From assembly GCF_020297055.1 (NCBI RefSeq), contig NZ_JAIXCQ010000001.1:1-64000 (forward strand): 64,000 nucleotides of DNA. The letters run 5' to 3'. The notes under the pieces are model-generated. The model made no database searches and was not told the origin of the DNA. It saw only the letters and a program-made list of their open reading frames with translations. Each line of letters opens with the position of its first letter. The stretch's first letter is position 1. The translations under genes and the position numbers were made by a program. This stretch comes from Isoptericola luteus (GTDB lineage: Bacteria > Actinomycetota > Actinomycetes > Actinomycetales > Cellulomonadaceae). Shown here one piece after another: positions 32,394 through 41,936 of this stretch.

Positions 32394-34127
32394 ATGACCG
32401 TCACCACCCCCTCGGCGGCCCCCGGCGCCGTCGCCGACGTGGAGCTCACCGGCGAGCCCCTCACCGTCGACGACGTCGTCGCCGTCGCCCGCCACGGTGC
32501 CCCCGTCCGCATCGCCGACCGTGCGCTCGAGGCGATGGCCGCCAGCCGCGCCGTCGTCGACGACCTCGCAAACGACGACCGTCCGCACTACGGCGTCTCC
32601 ACCGGCTTCGGCGCGCTGGCCCGGACGCACATCCCTCCCGAGAAGCGGGCGCAGCTCCAGGTCGGCCTCGTGCGCTCGCACGCCGCGGGCTCCGGCCCGG
32701 AGGTGGAGCGCGAGGTGGTGCGCGCCCTGCAGCTGCTGCGGCTGGCCACGCTCGCCACCGGGCGCACCGGCGCGCGGCCGGTCGTCGCCGAGACGTACGC
32801 GGCGATGCTGAACGCGCGGCTCACTCCCGTCGTGCACGAGTACGGCTCGCTCGGCTGCTCGGGCGACCTCGCGCCGCTGGCGCACGTCGCGCTCGCCGCG
32901 CTCGGCGAGGGGCCGGTCCGCGACGACGACGGCGTCCTCCGCGACGCCGACGAGGCGCTCGCGGCCGCGGGGATCGCCCCGCTGGAGCTGCGCGAGAAGG
33001 AGGGCCTGGCCCTCATCAACGGCACCGACGGCATGCTCGGCATGCTGTGCCTGGCCCTGGCGGACCTGCGCTCCCTGCTCACGACGGCGGACGTCGCCGC
33101 GGCCTCCAGCGTGGAGGCGCTCCTCGGCTCGGACGCGCCGTTCGCCGCGGACCTGGTCGGCATGCGTCCCCACCCCGGCCAGGCGGCGTCGGCCGCGAAC
33201 CTCCGGGCGCTCCTCGCGGGGTCGCCCGTCGTGGCGAGCCACCGCCGGCTCGACGCCGACGGCCGCCCCGAGTGCACCCGCGTCCAGGACGCGTACTCGC
33301 TGCGCTGCGCCCCGCAGGTGCACGGCGCGGCGCGGGACACGCTGGACCACGCGGCGTCCGTCGCCGGCCGCGAGCTCGCCGCCGCCATCGACAACCCCGT
33401 GGTCACGGTGGACGGCCGCGTCGAGTCGAACGGCAACTTCCACGGCGCCCCCGTCGCCTACGTGCTGGACTTCCTCGCCGTCGCCGTGGCCGACGTCGCC
33501 GCGATGAGCGAGCGTCGCACCGACCGGTTCCTCGACGTGGCGCGCAACGAGGGGCTGCCGCCGTTCCTCGCCGACGACCCGGGCGTCGACTCCGGGCTGA
33601 TGATCGCGCAGTACACCGCCGCGGGGATCGTGAGCGAGCTCAAGCGGCTCGCCGCGCCCGCGAGCGTCGACTCCATCCCGTCGTCGGCCATGCAGGAGGA
33701 CCACGTGTCCATGGGCTGGGCCGCTGCCCGCAAGCTGCGCCGCGGCGTCGACGGGCTGGGCCGGGTGCTCGCCATCGAGCTCATGACCGCCGCACGCGCC
33801 CTCGACCTCCGCCTCGCTGACCTGTCGGGGCGAGAGTTGTCAGGACGTGGTGCACGCATCGATGCACGTGAGCCTGACAACTCCACGGGGCGAGAGTTGT
33901 CAGGACGTGGTGCACGTCGTGATGCACGTGAGCCTGACAGCTCCGCGGGCTCGCCAGGGTGGCGGGCCGCCGAGGGCACCGGGGCCGTCCACGCGCTGCT
34001 GCGCACCGCCGTCGAGGGGCCCGGACCGGACCGCTTCCTCGCACCCGAGATCGAGGCCGCGACCCGGCTGGTGGCGGACGGCGCGGTCGTCGCGGCCGCG
34101 GCCGCCGCCGTCGGACCGCTGAGCTGA
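32394..34127 (+). CDS. hutH: histidine ammonia-lyase
   Basis: Converts histidine to urocanate and ammonia, the first step of histidine breakdown. The MIO motif is [14 protein letters not shown]; Cys in place of the first Ala is seen in other actinobacteria. Other family marks: [37 protein letters not shown]. At 577 residues it is longer than the usual ~510-530, because a 40-residue duplicated insert (two copies of a 20-residue unit starting [10 protein letters not shown]) and flanking sequence sit in the C-terminal part near residue 480. No SD is seen before ATG 32394. Confidence 0.93.
   Translation: MTVTTPSAAPGAVADVELTGEPLTVDDVVAVARHGAPVRIADRALEAMAASRAVVDDLANDDRPHYGVSTGFGALARTHIPPEKRAQLQVGLVRSHAAGSGPEVEREVVRALQLLRLATLATGRTGARPVVAETYAAMLNARLTPVVHEYGSLGCSGDLAPLAHVALAALGEGPVRDDDGVLRDADEALAAAGIAPLELREKEGLALINGTDGMLGMLCLALADLRSLLTTADVAAASSVEALLGSDAPFAADLVGMRPHPGQAASAANLRALLAGSPVVASHRRLDADGRPECTRVQDAYSLRCAPQVHGAARDTLDHAASVAGRELAAAIDNPVVTVDGRVESNGNFHGAPVAYVLDFLAVAVADVAAMSERRTDRFLDVARNEGLPPFLADDPGVDSGLMIAQYTAAGIVSELKRLAAPASVDSIPSSAMQEDHVSMGWAAARKLRRGVDGLGRVLAIELMTAARALDLRLADLSGRELSGRGARIDAREPDNSTGRELSGRGARRDAREPDSSAGSPGWRAAEGTGAVHALLRTAVEGPGPDRFLAPEIEAATRLVADGAVVAAAAAAVGPLS
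33837..33956. repeat. two 60-bp palindromic units inserted in frame in hutH
   Basis: Exact period of 60 bp (about 33837-33896 and 33897-33956). Each unit has long inverted arms, GAGTTGTCAGG ... CCTGACAACTC (the second has CAGCTC), around a GTGCACG/TGCACGTGAG core. Because 60 is divisible by three, the unit adds 20 residues per copy and leaves hutH open. Confidence 0.85.
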
Positions 34128-34143
34128 ACCGAAGGAGACACCG

Positions 34144-35877
34144 ATGTCCCACCCCACGACGTACGACCGGGGCACCCCGGTCCCCGTGCGCGCACCGCGC
34201 GGCACCACCCTCACCGCGCGCAGCTGGCAGACCGAGGCGCCGCTGCGCATGCTCATGAACAACCTCGACCCCGAGGTGGCGGAGCGACCCGACGACCTGG
34301 TCGTCTACGGCGGCACCGGCCGCGCCGCGCGCGACTGGCCGAGCTACCACGCCATCGTGCGCACCCTGACGACGCTCGCCGACGACGAGACCCTGCTGGT
34401 CCAGTCCGGCAAGCCCGTCGGCGTGCTGCGCACCCACGAGTGGGCGCCCCGGGTGCTGATCGCCAACAGCAACCTCGTCGGCGACTGGGCGACCTGGCCC
34501 GAGTTCCGCCGCCTCGAGGCCCAGGGCCTGACGATGTACGGGCAGATGACGGCCGGCTCGTGGATCTACATCGGCGCGCAGGGCATCCTGCAGGGCACCT
34601 ACGAGACGCTCGCCGCCGTCGCGGCCAAGCGGTTCGGCGGCACCCTGGCCGGGACGCTGACGCTCACCGGCGGCTGCGGCGGCATGGGCGGCGCGCAGCC
34701 CCTGGCGGTGACGCTCAACGGCGGCGTGTGCCTGGTGGTCGACGTCGACCGGTCCCGCCTGGAGCGGCGGGTGCGCGAGCGCTACCTCGACGAGGTCGCG
34801 GACTCGCTCGACGACGCCGTGCGCCGGGTCTCGGCGGCGCGTGCCGCGAGGCGGGCGTTGTCGGTCGGGGTCGTGGGCAACAGCGCGCACGTCGTGCCGG
34901 AGCTGCTGGAGCGCGGGGTCGAGGTGGACGTCGTCACGGACCAGACGTCCGCGCACGACCCGCTGTCGTACCTGCCCCTCGGCGTCGACCTCGACGCCTG
35001 GGCCGACTACGCCGCCGCCAAGCCGGAGGAGTTCACCGACCGGGCGCGCGAGTCGATGGCTCGGCACGTGGAGGGCATGGTCGGCTTCCTCGACGCCGGC
35101 GCCGAGGTGTTCGACTACGGCAACTCCCTGCGTGACGAGGCCCGCAGCGGCGGTTACGACCGGGCCTTCGAATTCCCCGGCTTCGTGCCCGCGTACATCC
35201 GGCCGCTGTTCGCCCAGGGCAAGGGGCCGTTCCGCTGGGCCGCCCTGTCGGGGGACCCCCGCGACATCGCCGCCACCGACCGGGCCGTGCTCGACCTCTT
35301 CCCTGACGACGACCACCTGCACCGGTGGATCCGCGCGGCCCAGGAGCGGGTCGCGTTCCAGGGGCTGCCCGCGCGCATCTGCTGGCTCGGCCACGGCGAG
35401 CGCGACCGGGCGGGCCTCGCGTTCAACGACCTGGTCGCGTCGGGCGAGGTCAGCGCGCCGGTCGTCATCGGCCGCGACCACCTCGACGCGGGCTCCGTCG
35501 CGTCCCCGTACCGGGAGACGGAGGGCATGGCCGACGGCTCCGACGCCATCGCGGACTGGCCGCTGCTCAACGCTCTCACCGCCGCGTCGTCGGGCGCGAC
35601 CTGGGTGTCGCTGCACCACGGCGGGGGCGTCGGGATGGGTCGCTCGATCCACGCCGGGCAGGTCTCCGTGGCGGACGGGACGCCGCTGGCCGCCGTGAAG
35701 CTGGCGCGCGTGCTGTCGAACGACCCGGGGCTCGGCGTGCTGCGGCACGTCGACGCCGGCTACGACGACGCCACGGCCGCCGCCGAGCGCGGCGGCCTGC
35801 GCGTGCCCATGCTGGAGGCGGGGGACGCCGGGGTCACCGGGGTCACAGGGGTCACCGAGCCGCAGCGGGAGGACTGA
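34144..35877 (+). CDS. hutU: urocanate hydratase
   Basis: Hydrates urocanate to imidazolonepropionate using tightly bound NAD+. 577 residues. Family signatures: [77 protein letters not shown], and the C-terminal [22 protein letters not shown] precedes the ATG, 16 bp after hutH. The C-terminal tail has a short GVT triplication from GGGGTCAC-type DNA repeats. It is cotranscribed with hutH and hutI. Confidence 0.95.
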   Translation: MSHPTTYDRGTPVPVRAPRGTTLTARSWQTEAPLRMLMNNLDPEVAERPDDLVVYGGTGRAARDWPSYHAIVRTLTTLADDETLLVQSGKPVGVLRTHEWAPRVLIANSNLVGDWATWPEFRRLEAQGLTMYGQMTAGSWIYIGAQGILQGTYETLAAVAAKRFGGTLAGTLTLTGGCGGMGGAQPLAVTLNGGVCLVVDVDRSRLERRVRERYLDEVADSLDDAVRRVSAARAARRALSVGVVGNSAHVVPELLERGVEVDVVTDQTSAHDPLSYLPLGVDLDAWADYAAAKPEEFTDRARESMARHVEGMVGFLDAGAEVFDYGNSLRDEARSGGYDRAFEFPGFVPAYIRPLFAQGKGPFRWAALSGDPRDIAATDRAVLDLFPDDDHLHRWIRAAQERVAFQGLPARICWLGHGERDRAGLAFNDLVASGEVSAPVVIGRDHLDAGSVASPYRETEGMADGSDAIADWPLLNALTAASSGATWVSLHHGGGVGMGRSIHAGQVSVADGTPLAAVKLARVLSNDPGLGVLRHVDAGYDDATAAAERGGLRVPMLEAGDAGVTGVTGVTEPQRED

Positions 35878-35879
35878 AC

Positions 35880-37166
35880 GTGCCGGAGGTCGAACATCCC
35901 GGGGATGCGACGCTGATCCTCGGGATCGGCGAGCTGACGACGAACGCGCCCGGGACCGACGGCGCCGTCGGCCCCGACGACCCGACCGGCGTCGTCCGCG
36001 ACGCCGCGCTGCTGCTCGACGGCGGCCGCGTGGCCTGGGCGGGCCCGGAGAGCGCCTGCGCGGCCGGGGTGGAGCGCGTGCTCGGGCGCGCGCCGGACCG
36101 CGTCGTCGAGGTGGACGGCCGCGCCGTCGTCCCCGGCTTCGTGGACAGCCACACGCACCTCGTGTTCGCGGGCGACCGGTCCGCCGAGTTCGAGGCGCGC
36201 ATGGCCGGGCGCCTCTACACGGCGGGCGGCATCCGCACCACGGTCGCGGCGACGCGCGCGGCGTCGGACGACGCGCTGCGAGCCAACCTGCGCCGGCACG
36301 TCGCCGAGGCGCTGGCGCAGGGCACCACGACGCTCGAGGTCAAGAGCGGCTACGGGCTGAACGTCGCCGACGAGGAGCGGTCCGTGCGGCTGGCCCGCGA
36401 GGTCACCGAGGAGGTGACGTTCCTTGGCGCGCACGTCGTGCCGACCCGGTCCGCGGGGGACGCACCCGCCGACCGCGACGCGTACGTCGACCTCGTCACC
36501 GGTGACATGCTCGCCGCCTGCGCCCCGCACGCGAGGTGGGTCGACGTCTTCTGCGAGATCGGCGCGTTCACCCCCGAGCAGGCGCGGCGGGTGCTGACGG
36601 CAGGCGCCGCCGCGGGCCTCGGCGTGCGGGTCCACGCGAACCAGCTCGGCCCGGGCCAGGGCGTGCGTCTCGCCGTCGAGCTCGGTGCGGCGTCCGTGGA
36701 CCACTGCACCTACCTGTCGGACGACGACGTCGCGGCGCTCGCGGGCTCGTGGCGGGACGGCGAGGGGACCGTCGCGACGCTGCTGCCCGGGGTCGAGTTC
36801 TCCACCCGGCACCCGTACCCCGACGCACGGCGGCTGCTCGACGCGGGGGCGGTGGTCGCCATCGCCAGCGACTGCAACCCCGGGTCGAGCTACACGTCGT
36901 CGATGCCGCTCATGGTGGCGCTCGCCGTGCGGGAGATGGGGATGACCGTGGCGGAGGCCGTCTGGGCCGCCACCGCGGGCGGCGCGCGTGCCCTGCGTCG
37001 TGACGACGTCGGGCACCTGGGCCGTGGCGCCCGCGCCGACGTCGTGGTCCTGGACGCGCCGTCGCGCACGCACCTGGCGTACCGCCCCGGCGTGCCGCTG
37101 GTGCACGCGGTCTGGAGGGACGGCCACCAGGTGGTGGGCCGGTCCGGTCGAACCGCGCCGGGATAG
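35880..37166 (+). CDS. hutI: imidazolonepropionase
   Basis: Opens the imidazolone ring to N-formimidoyl-glutamate. 428 residues from GTG 35880, which follows the hutU stop by 2 bp and has GGGAGGA upstream. Amidohydrolase metal motifs: [22 protein letters not shown], and the Asp in [10 protein letters not shown]. The stop codon lies in GGATAGAGAG, a half copy of the 22-bp repeat that fills the gap to the convergent hutG. Confidence 0.95.
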   Translation: MPEVEHPGDATLILGIGELTTNAPGTDGAVGPDDPTGVVRDAALLLDGGRVAWAGPESACAAGVERVLGRAPDRVVEVDGRAVVPGFVDSHTHLVFAGDRSAEFEARMAGRLYTAGGIRTTVAATRAASDDALRANLRRHVAEALAQGTTTLEVKSGYGLNVADEERSVRLAREVTEEVTFLGAHVVPTRSAGDAPADRDAYVDLVTGDMLAACAPHARWVDVFCEIGAFTPEQARRVLTAGAAAGLGVRVHANQLGPGQGVRLAVELGAASVDHCTYLSDDDVAALAGSWRDGEGTVATLLPGVEFSTRHPYPDARRLLDAGAVVAIASDCNPGSSYTSSMPLMVALAVREMGMTVAEAVWAATAGGARALRRDDVGHLGRGARADVVVLDAPSRTHLAYRPGVPLVHAVWRDGHQVVGRSGRTAPG

Positions 37167-37237
37167 AGAGTCGTCAGGCCTCTCTATCTCGGCAGGGTGG
37201 GCTCTCTATCTCGGCGGGGTGGCCTCGCTGTCTCGGC
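37161..37237. repeat. 22-bp tandem repeats between hutI and hutG
   Basis: CTCTCTATCTCGGC occurs at 37180 and 37202 and as the variant CTCGCTGTCTCGGC at 37224: strict 22-bp period. A reverse half copy (GATAGAGAG) is at 37162. The TAG inside the core serves as stop codon for hutI on one strand and for the formimidoylglutamase gene on the other. The same core, in the other orientation, is tandemly repeated at 52514-52579. Confidence 0.8.
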
Positions 37238-38186
37238 GGAGGGCGACGCCGGCGAGGACCTCGAGGACGCACAGCGCCGCGAGGCGCACCGTGCGGCCGT
37301 CGGGAGCGTCGGCGGTGGCGTCCACCTCGGCGACGTCGACGGACCGCACGCGCTCGTCCTGCGCGGCGGCGCGCACCAGCGCGCGCAGCTCCCACGCCGC
37401 GAGCCCGCCCGGCACGCTGGCCGGGCACCCGGGCGCCACGGACCGGTCGCAGACGTCGACGTCCACGTCCAGGTGCACGGGCCCGCCCGCAGCGCCGGCG
37501 ACGTCGAGGGCCTCGCGGACGAGGTCGTCGAGCCCGCCGATGCCGTCCCGACCACCCGCGCGCCGCACGTCGTCGAGCGTCACGACCGTGATCCCCAGGT
37601 CCCGCGCCCGCCGCACGTACGCCGCCGAGTTCGCGAAGTCCGCGATCCCGACCTGCACGACGCGGGACGGGTCCAGCCCCGCCTCGACGAGCCGGCGCAC
37701 GGGCGAGCCGTTGGAGACGCCGTCGCGCAGGTCGTGGTGGGCGTCGAAGGTGACCAGCCCGGCCGTCGCCAGCGTCTCGCCCCACGCCCCGAGCGCGACG
37801 GGCACGGTGAGCGCGTTGTCGCCCCCGAGCGCCACCAACGCCCGTGCCCCGGCGAGCGCGGCGGCGACGGCGTCGCGCGCCCGCGCCTCGCCGTCGGGCC
37901 CGTCGGGCTCGTGGACGTCGCCGTGGTCGACGACGGCCAGGGCGCCCAGGTCGACGGGGTCGCCGCCCGGGCCGCGCACCAGGGCGGGGCCGTACCGCCG
38001 CAGCGCGTCCCGCACGGCGGCAGGCGTGGCGTGCGCGCCGGTCGCGGACAGAGACGTGCGCCACGTCCCGACGCCGAGCAGCGCGAGGTCGGCCGTCGGC
38101 CCGGGGGTGGCGGCGTCCGGCGACGGACCAGGCCAGCCGCCCGCACGCGGCCAGAGCGGGTCGTGGGGCAGGGGTGGGGTGCTCAC
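37206..38186 (-). CDS. hutG: formimidoylglutamase (arginase/agmatinase fold)
   Basis: Hydrolyses N-formimidoyl-glutamate to glutamate and formamide, the last hut step. 326 residues from GTG 38186. The binuclear-manganese motifs of the ureohydrolase fold are seen: ALGGDNAL, TFDAHHDLR, and HLDVDVDVCD. It is convergent with hutHUI, so it is transcribed separately. The substrate is assigned from the hut context; agmatinase activity cannot be excluded by sequence alone. Confidence 0.85.
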   Translation of the reverse strand: MSTPPLPHDPLWPRAGGWPGPSPDAATPGPTADLALLGVGTWRTSLSATGAHATPAAVRDALRRYGPALVRGPGGDPVDLGALAVVDHGDVHEPDGPDGEARARDAVAAALAGARALVALGGDNALTVPVALGAWGETLATAGLVTFDAHHDLRDGVSNGSPVRRLVEAGLDPSRVVQVGIADFANSAAYVRRARDLGITVVTLDDVRRAGGRDGIGGLDDLVREALDVAGAAGGPVHLDVDVDVCDRSVAPGCPASVPGGLAAWELRALVRAAAQDERVRSVDVAEVDATADAPDGRTVRLAALCVLEVLAGVALRRDSEATPPR

Positions 38187-38315
38187 CCGGCGACAGTACG
38201 TCGGCGTATGACGACGGTCACGTGGGGGAGCATCGGCGCCTCGACGCTGCTAGCCTCCTCGTGTCCGCGGGTCACCGGCCCGCGCCGTATCGCCCACGAC
38301 TCCGTTGGAGATCCC

Positions 38316-38402
38316 GTGACCGTCAGCGTCCCCGTGAGGAACCTCCTCACCGCGCGCCTCGATGTCGACTTCCGTCGCGTCGCCAGCGCGCTGTGTCGCT
38401 GA
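38316..38402 (+). CDS. putative cysteine-responsive leader peptide
   Basis: A 28-codon ORF from a GTG with TTGGAG 5 nt upstream, ending RRVASALCR then stop. Short actinobacterial leader peptides with an L-x-RV-x-SA-x-CR ending occur upstream of sulfur and cysteine genes. The rare Cys at the next-to-last codon would make ribosomes stall when Cys-tRNA is low. A hairpin starts 12 nt after the stop. The downstream gene is a DAACS symporter. The role is inference from pattern. Confidence 0.65.
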   Translation: MTVSVPVRNLLTARLDVDFRRVASALCR

Positions 38403-38414
38403 CCCTTCGCTGAC

Positions 38415-38434
38415 CGCCGTCGACGCCGACGGCG
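38415..38434 (+). promoter_or_regulatory. hairpin after the leader peptide (attenuator element)
   Basis: CGCCGTCG, ACGC, CGACGGCG: perfect 8-bp arms. It begins 12 nt after the leader stop, close enough for a ribosome stalled or released at the Cys codon to change its folding. No U run follows, so it may act through alternative pairing rather than as a simple terminator. The rest of the ~210 nt to the transporter start shows no gene. Confidence 0.5.
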
Positions 38435-38645
38435 TAGCACCCCGGCGCCTGCCGATCCCTGGTCCTCGGTGACCGCCGTCGTCCCCTGACGACCGCGCCG
38501 CCCCGACCGCCCCGGCCTGTGAGCGCCCGCCGCACGCGTCCGTGCGCCCGTCGTCCCCGGACGACGTCCCCTGCCCGACGGCGCCCCTACCCTTGCGCGC
38601 CGCCATCCCCGGTGCCACCCGGCACCAGAGGCGAAAGGTTCCCTC

Positions 38646-40094
38646 GTGTCCCGCACCTCCACGGCGAAGATCCCCGGCACGTCTGCGCGTGCCCGCGGAC
38701 TGCGTCTTCCCTCGTTCTCCGTCCAGATCCTGCTGGGCCTGGTGCTCGGCGTGCTGCTCGGCTGGGCGGCCCTGGCCCTGGGCCCGCAGGCCGACGGCGA
38801 GACGCCCAACGGCCTGACCACGACGCTCGACACCATCGGCTCGTCGTTCGTCACCCTGCTCAAGGCGATCGTGCCGCCGCTGATCTTCACGGCGATCGTC
38901 GCGTCGATCGCCAACCTGCGCACCGTCACGAACGCCGCCCGCCTGGCCGGCCAGACCCTGCTGTGGTTCGCGATCACCGCCGCGATCTCCGTGGCCATCG
39001 GCATCGGCCTGGGCCTCGTGTTCCAGCCCGGCAACACCACGACGCTCACGACGGCGGACGCCGCCGAGCCGTCGCGCACCGGCACGTGGCTGGACTTCCT
39101 CAACGGCCTGATCCCGAGCAACGTGCTGGGCCTGGGCGCCTCGACGTCGGTCGAGGCGGGCGCCGACGGCGCGCTCAGCGCCGAGACGGGCGTGAGCTTC
39201 AACGTGCTGCAGATCCTCGTGGTCGCGCTCGTCATCGGCATCGCGGCGCTCAAGTCGGGCGCCAAGGCGGACCCGTTCCTGGCGTTCAACCGGTCCGCAC
39301 TCGCCATCGTGCAGAAGGTGCTGTGGTGGATCATCCGCCTGGCACCGCTGGGCACGATGGGCCTCATCGGCTACGCCGTCGCGACGTACGGCTGGGAGTC
39401 GCTGCGCTCGCTCGCGTCGTTCGCGGCGGCGGTCTACGTGGGCCTCGCCCTGGTGCTGTTCGTCGTCTACCCGGTGCTGCTGCGAGTCAACGGCCTGAGC
39501 GTCCTGTCCTGGTTCCGCGGCGCGTGGCCGGCGATCCAGCTCGCGTTCGTGTCCCGCTCCTCGATCGGCACCCTGCCCGTGACGGAGCGCGTCACCGAGC
39601 GCAACCTCGGCGTCCCGAGCGAGTACGCGTCGTTCGCCGTGCCGCTGGGTGCCACCACCAAGATGGACGGCTGCGCCTCGATCTACCCCGCGATCTCGGC
39701 GATCTTCGTGGCGCAGATCTTCGGCGTCGACCTGTCGGTAACGGACTACCTGCTCATCGCGTTCGTCTCCGTGGTGGGCTCGGCGGCGACCGCCGGCCTC
39801 ACCGGCGCGATGGTCATGCTCACGCTGACGCTGTCGACGCTGGGGCTGCCGCTCGCGGGCGTCGGGCTGCTGCTCGCCGTCGACCCGATCCTCGACATGG
39901 GCCGCACCGCGGTGAACGTCGCGGGCCAGACTCTGGTGCCGACGATCGTCGCCAAGCGCGAGGGCATCCTCGACCTCGAGCGGTTCCGCGCCGCGTCGGC
40001 GGAGCACCTGTTCGCCGACGACGAGCCGGAGTCCGCGGACGCCGCCGAGGCGCCCGCCGAGCGTGAGCTGGCGGAGGCCACCGCGCGCGGCTGA
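38646..40094 (+). CDS. DAACS-family symporter, possibly for cystine (TcyP-like)
   Basis: A 482-residue sodium/proton-coupled symporter of the dicarboxylate/amino-acid:cation family. Family marks: FVTLLKAIVPPLIFTAIVAS, the serine-rich hairpin FVSRSSIGTLPVT, PLGATTKMDGCASIYP, and DPILDMGRTAVNVAG. Eight helices plus two re-entrant hairpins are expected. GTG start at 38646 after an AAAGG-containing UTR. The Cys-ending leader upstream points to cystine or a sulfur amino acid as cargo; glutamate or dicarboxylates remain possible. A large palindrome follows the stop. Confidence 0.85.
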   Translation: MSRTSTAKIPGTSARARGLRLPSFSVQILLGLVLGVLLGWAALALGPQADGETPNGLTTTLDTIGSSFVTLLKAIVPPLIFTAIVASIANLRTVTNAARLAGQTLLWFAITAAISVAIGIGLGLVFQPGNTTTLTTADAAEPSRTGTWLDFLNGLIPSNVLGLGASTSVEAGADGALSAETGVSFNVLQILVVALVIGIAALKSGAKADPFLAFNRSALAIVQKVLWWIIRLAPLGTMGLIGYAVATYGWESLRSLASFAAAVYVGLALVLFVVYPVLLRVNGLSVLSWFRGAWPAIQLAFVSRSSIGTLPVTERVTERNLGVPSEYASFAVPLGATTKMDGCASIYPAISAIFVAQIFGVDLSVTDYLLIAFVSVVGSAATAGLTGAMVMLTLTLSTLGLPLAGVGLLLAVDPILDMGRTAVNVAGQTLVPTIVAKREGILDLERFRAASAEHLFADDEPESADAAEAPAERELAEATARG

Positions 40095-40103
40095 CCCTGA
40101 GGT

Positions 40104-40167
40104 CGTTGTGAGCGGGCGTCTGGCCCGGTTCGGGACTCCGAACCGGGCCAGACGCCCGCTCACAACG
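40104..40167. terminator. 30-bp perfect palindrome after the symporter
   Basis: Two 30-bp arms with no mismatch (CGTTGTGAGCGGGCGTCTGG is the outer part) and a 4-nt loop GACT. It begins 10 bp after the stop codon. It would form a very strong hairpin without a U run, as in many actinobacterial terminators, or may be a mobile palindromic repeat. The remaining ~160 bp to the ABC gene hold only the promoter region. Confidence 0.7.
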
Positions 40168-40330
40168 TTGTGCCGGGGGCCCTCGGGTGGACGACCTCCT
40201 CCTCGAGGAGGAGGTCGTGCGGCCGCCGATCTCGGCCGTGCGCAGGTGACGGCGCCGTGCGGTGCGTCCCTACCGTCGACGACGACGGGCGGCACGACAC
40301 CGACGCACGCCGCCGACACCAGGAGGACGC

Positions 40331-41062
40331 ATGATCTCAGTGACGGCGCTCACCAAGCGCTACGGGCCCACCACGGCCGTGGACGGGCTGACGTTCACGG
40401 CACCGTCCGGGGCGGTGACGGGGTTTCTCGGGCCGAACGGCGCGGGCAAGTCCACGACGATGCGGATGATCGTGGGCCTCGAGCGGCCCACGTCCGGCAC
40501 GGCGACGGTCGACGGCCGCCCGTACGCCGAGCTCGCCGCACCGCTGCGCACCGTCGGCGTCATGCTCGACGTCCGCTCCGCGCACCCCGGGCGCACCGCG
40601 TTCCGCCACCTGCTGGCGCAGGCGCGCACCCACGGCATCCCCCGGTCCCGCGTGGACGAGGTGATCGCCCTCACCGGGCTCGAGGCCGTGGCGCACCGCC
40701 GGGCGGGCACGTTCTCGCTCGGCATGGGCCAGCGGCTCGGCATCGCCGGCGCGCTGCTCGGCGACCCGGGGACGCTGATCCTCGACGAGCCGGTCAACGG
40801 GCTCGACCCCGACGGTGTCCTGTGGGTGCGCGACCTGGTGCGCCGCCTCGCCGCCGAGGGCCGCACCGTCCTGCTCTCCTCCCACCTGATGCACGAGCTC
40901 GCCCTGTGCGCCGACCGGGTCGTCGTCATCGGCCAGGGCCGGCTGCTCGCGGACGCGACCGTGCCCGAGCTCGTCGACGGCACCGAGGGCGGATCCCTCG
41001 AGGAGGCCTACCTGCAGCTCACCGCCGGCGCGGTGCAGTACCGGGGCGGTGACGTCCGATGA
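40331..41062 (+). CDS. ABC transporter ATP-binding protein
   Basis: A 243-residue ATPase with AGGAGGA before the ATG. Walker A GPNGAGKST, signature FSLGMGQRLGIAGALL (LGMGQ variant of LSGGQ, common in bacitracin/drug and NatA-like exporters), Walker B LILDEPVNGLDP, H-loop LLSSHLMHE. It drives two membrane proteins encoded directly behind it, with which it overlaps (ATGA). The substrate is unknown; this subtype often exports peptides or antibiotics. Confidence 0.9.
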   Translation: MISVTALTKRYGPTTAVDGLTFTAPSGAVTGFLGPNGAGKSTTMRMIVGLERPTSGTATVDGRPYAELAAPLRTVGVMLDVRSAHPGRTAFRHLLAQARTHGIPRSRVDEVIALTGLEAVAHRRAGTFSLGMGQRLGIAGALLGDPGTLILDEPVNGLDPDGVLWVRDLVRRLAAEGRTVLLSSHLMHELALCADRVVVIGQGRLLADATVPELVDGTEGGSLEEAYLQLTAGAVQYRGGDVR

Positions 41063-41886
41063 CGGTGACCCTGCGGCGCGTCGTCGCCTCCGAGTGGACC
41101 AAGCTCTCCGGCCTCCGTGGCCCCGCCGCGATCGTCGTCGCCACCGTCGTGGTGTCCGGCCTCCTGACGTACGCCGCCGCGAACGCGTCGTCCGTGGACC
41201 CGGGGTTCGACCCGATCGACTCGCTCACGGCGGGCCTCGTGCTCGCCCAGGTGGGCCCCCTGATCCTGGGCGTCCTCGTCGGGACGGGGGAGTTCGGCTC
41301 CGGCACGTACCGCGCGACGTTCACCGCGGTCCCGCGCCGGCTCCCCGTCCTCGCGGCCCAGACCCTCGTCACGGCCGCGGTGGCGCTGGTCACCGCCCTC
41401 CTGGCCGTCGGCGCCGCCGTGGTCGCCCTCCTGCCGCCCGCCGCGTCGCGAGGGATCGCCCTCGACCTGACGTCGGACGGGACGCCGCAGGTCCTGGTGG
41501 GCATGGTGGCCTTCCTCGTGGGGCTTGCCCTGCTCGGCCTCGGGGTCGGGGCGCTGCTGCGCCGTCCGGTGCCGTCCGTCGTGGCCGTGGTCGCCGTGGC
41601 CCTCGTGCTGCCGATCGCGCTCGTGCTGGCGGCCGACGCCGGGACCGACCCGATGGCGGGCGCGGCGGGGAGCACCAGCCTCCAGGACACGGTCAACACC
41701 GTCGTCACCCTGCTGCCGAGCGGCGCGGGCGCGCTCCTGGCGACCCCGCCGGGGACAGGCGGTGTCGAGGGGGCCCCCGACCTCGGCCCGTGGGGCGGCG
41801 GGCTCGTCCTCCTCGCGTGGATCCTCGTGCCGCTGGCCGCGGCGGCGGCGCGCCTGCGCGGCCGGGACCTGACCGGGTCCCGGTGA
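41059..41886 (+). CDS. ABC-2 type permease, first copy
   Basis: A 275-residue membrane protein with about six helices (AAIVVATVVVSGLLTYAAA, LAQVGPLILGVLVGTGEFG, TLVTAAVALVTALLAVGAAV, VGMVAFLVGLALLGLGVGAL and two more). N-terminal RRVVASEWTKL and the GTYRATFTAVPRR segment are typical of NatB/YhgE-like ABC-2 permeases. It is a paralogue of the next gene. It overlaps the ATPase gene by 4 bp and the next GTG by 3 bp. Confidence 0.85.
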   Translation: MTVTLRRVVASEWTKLSGLRGPAAIVVATVVVSGLLTYAAANASSVDPGFDPIDSLTAGLVLAQVGPLILGVLVGTGEFGSGTYRATFTAVPRRLPVLAAQTLVTAAVALVTALLAVGAAVVALLPPAASRGIALDLTSDGTPQVLVGMVAFLVGLALLGLGVGALLRRPVPSVVAVVAVALVLPIALVLAADAGTDPMAGAAGSTSLQDTVNTVVTLLPSGAGALLATPPGTGGVEGAPDLGPWGGGLVLLAWILVPLAAAAARLRGRDLTGSR

Positions 41887-41936
41887 GAGTCCCGGTGAGA
41901 GCCCTGGTGAGAGTCCTGGTGAGAGTCCCGGTGAGG
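41881..41936 (+). repeat. 12-bp GGTGAGAGTCCC repeats at a gene start
   Basis: Units start at 41882, 41894, 41906, 41918 and 41930 with small changes. Each carries an in-frame GTG, and the first also holds the stop of the upstream permease. They encode a Val-Arg-Val-Pro-like peptide at the N-terminus of the second permease or serve as a row of alternative starts. Confidence 0.8.

Noticed and set aside
35825-35860. GGGGTCACC triplet near the hutU end as a regulatory site
   Set aside because: It lies inside the hutU coding region and simply encodes GVTGVTGVT; simple slippage expansion is enough.
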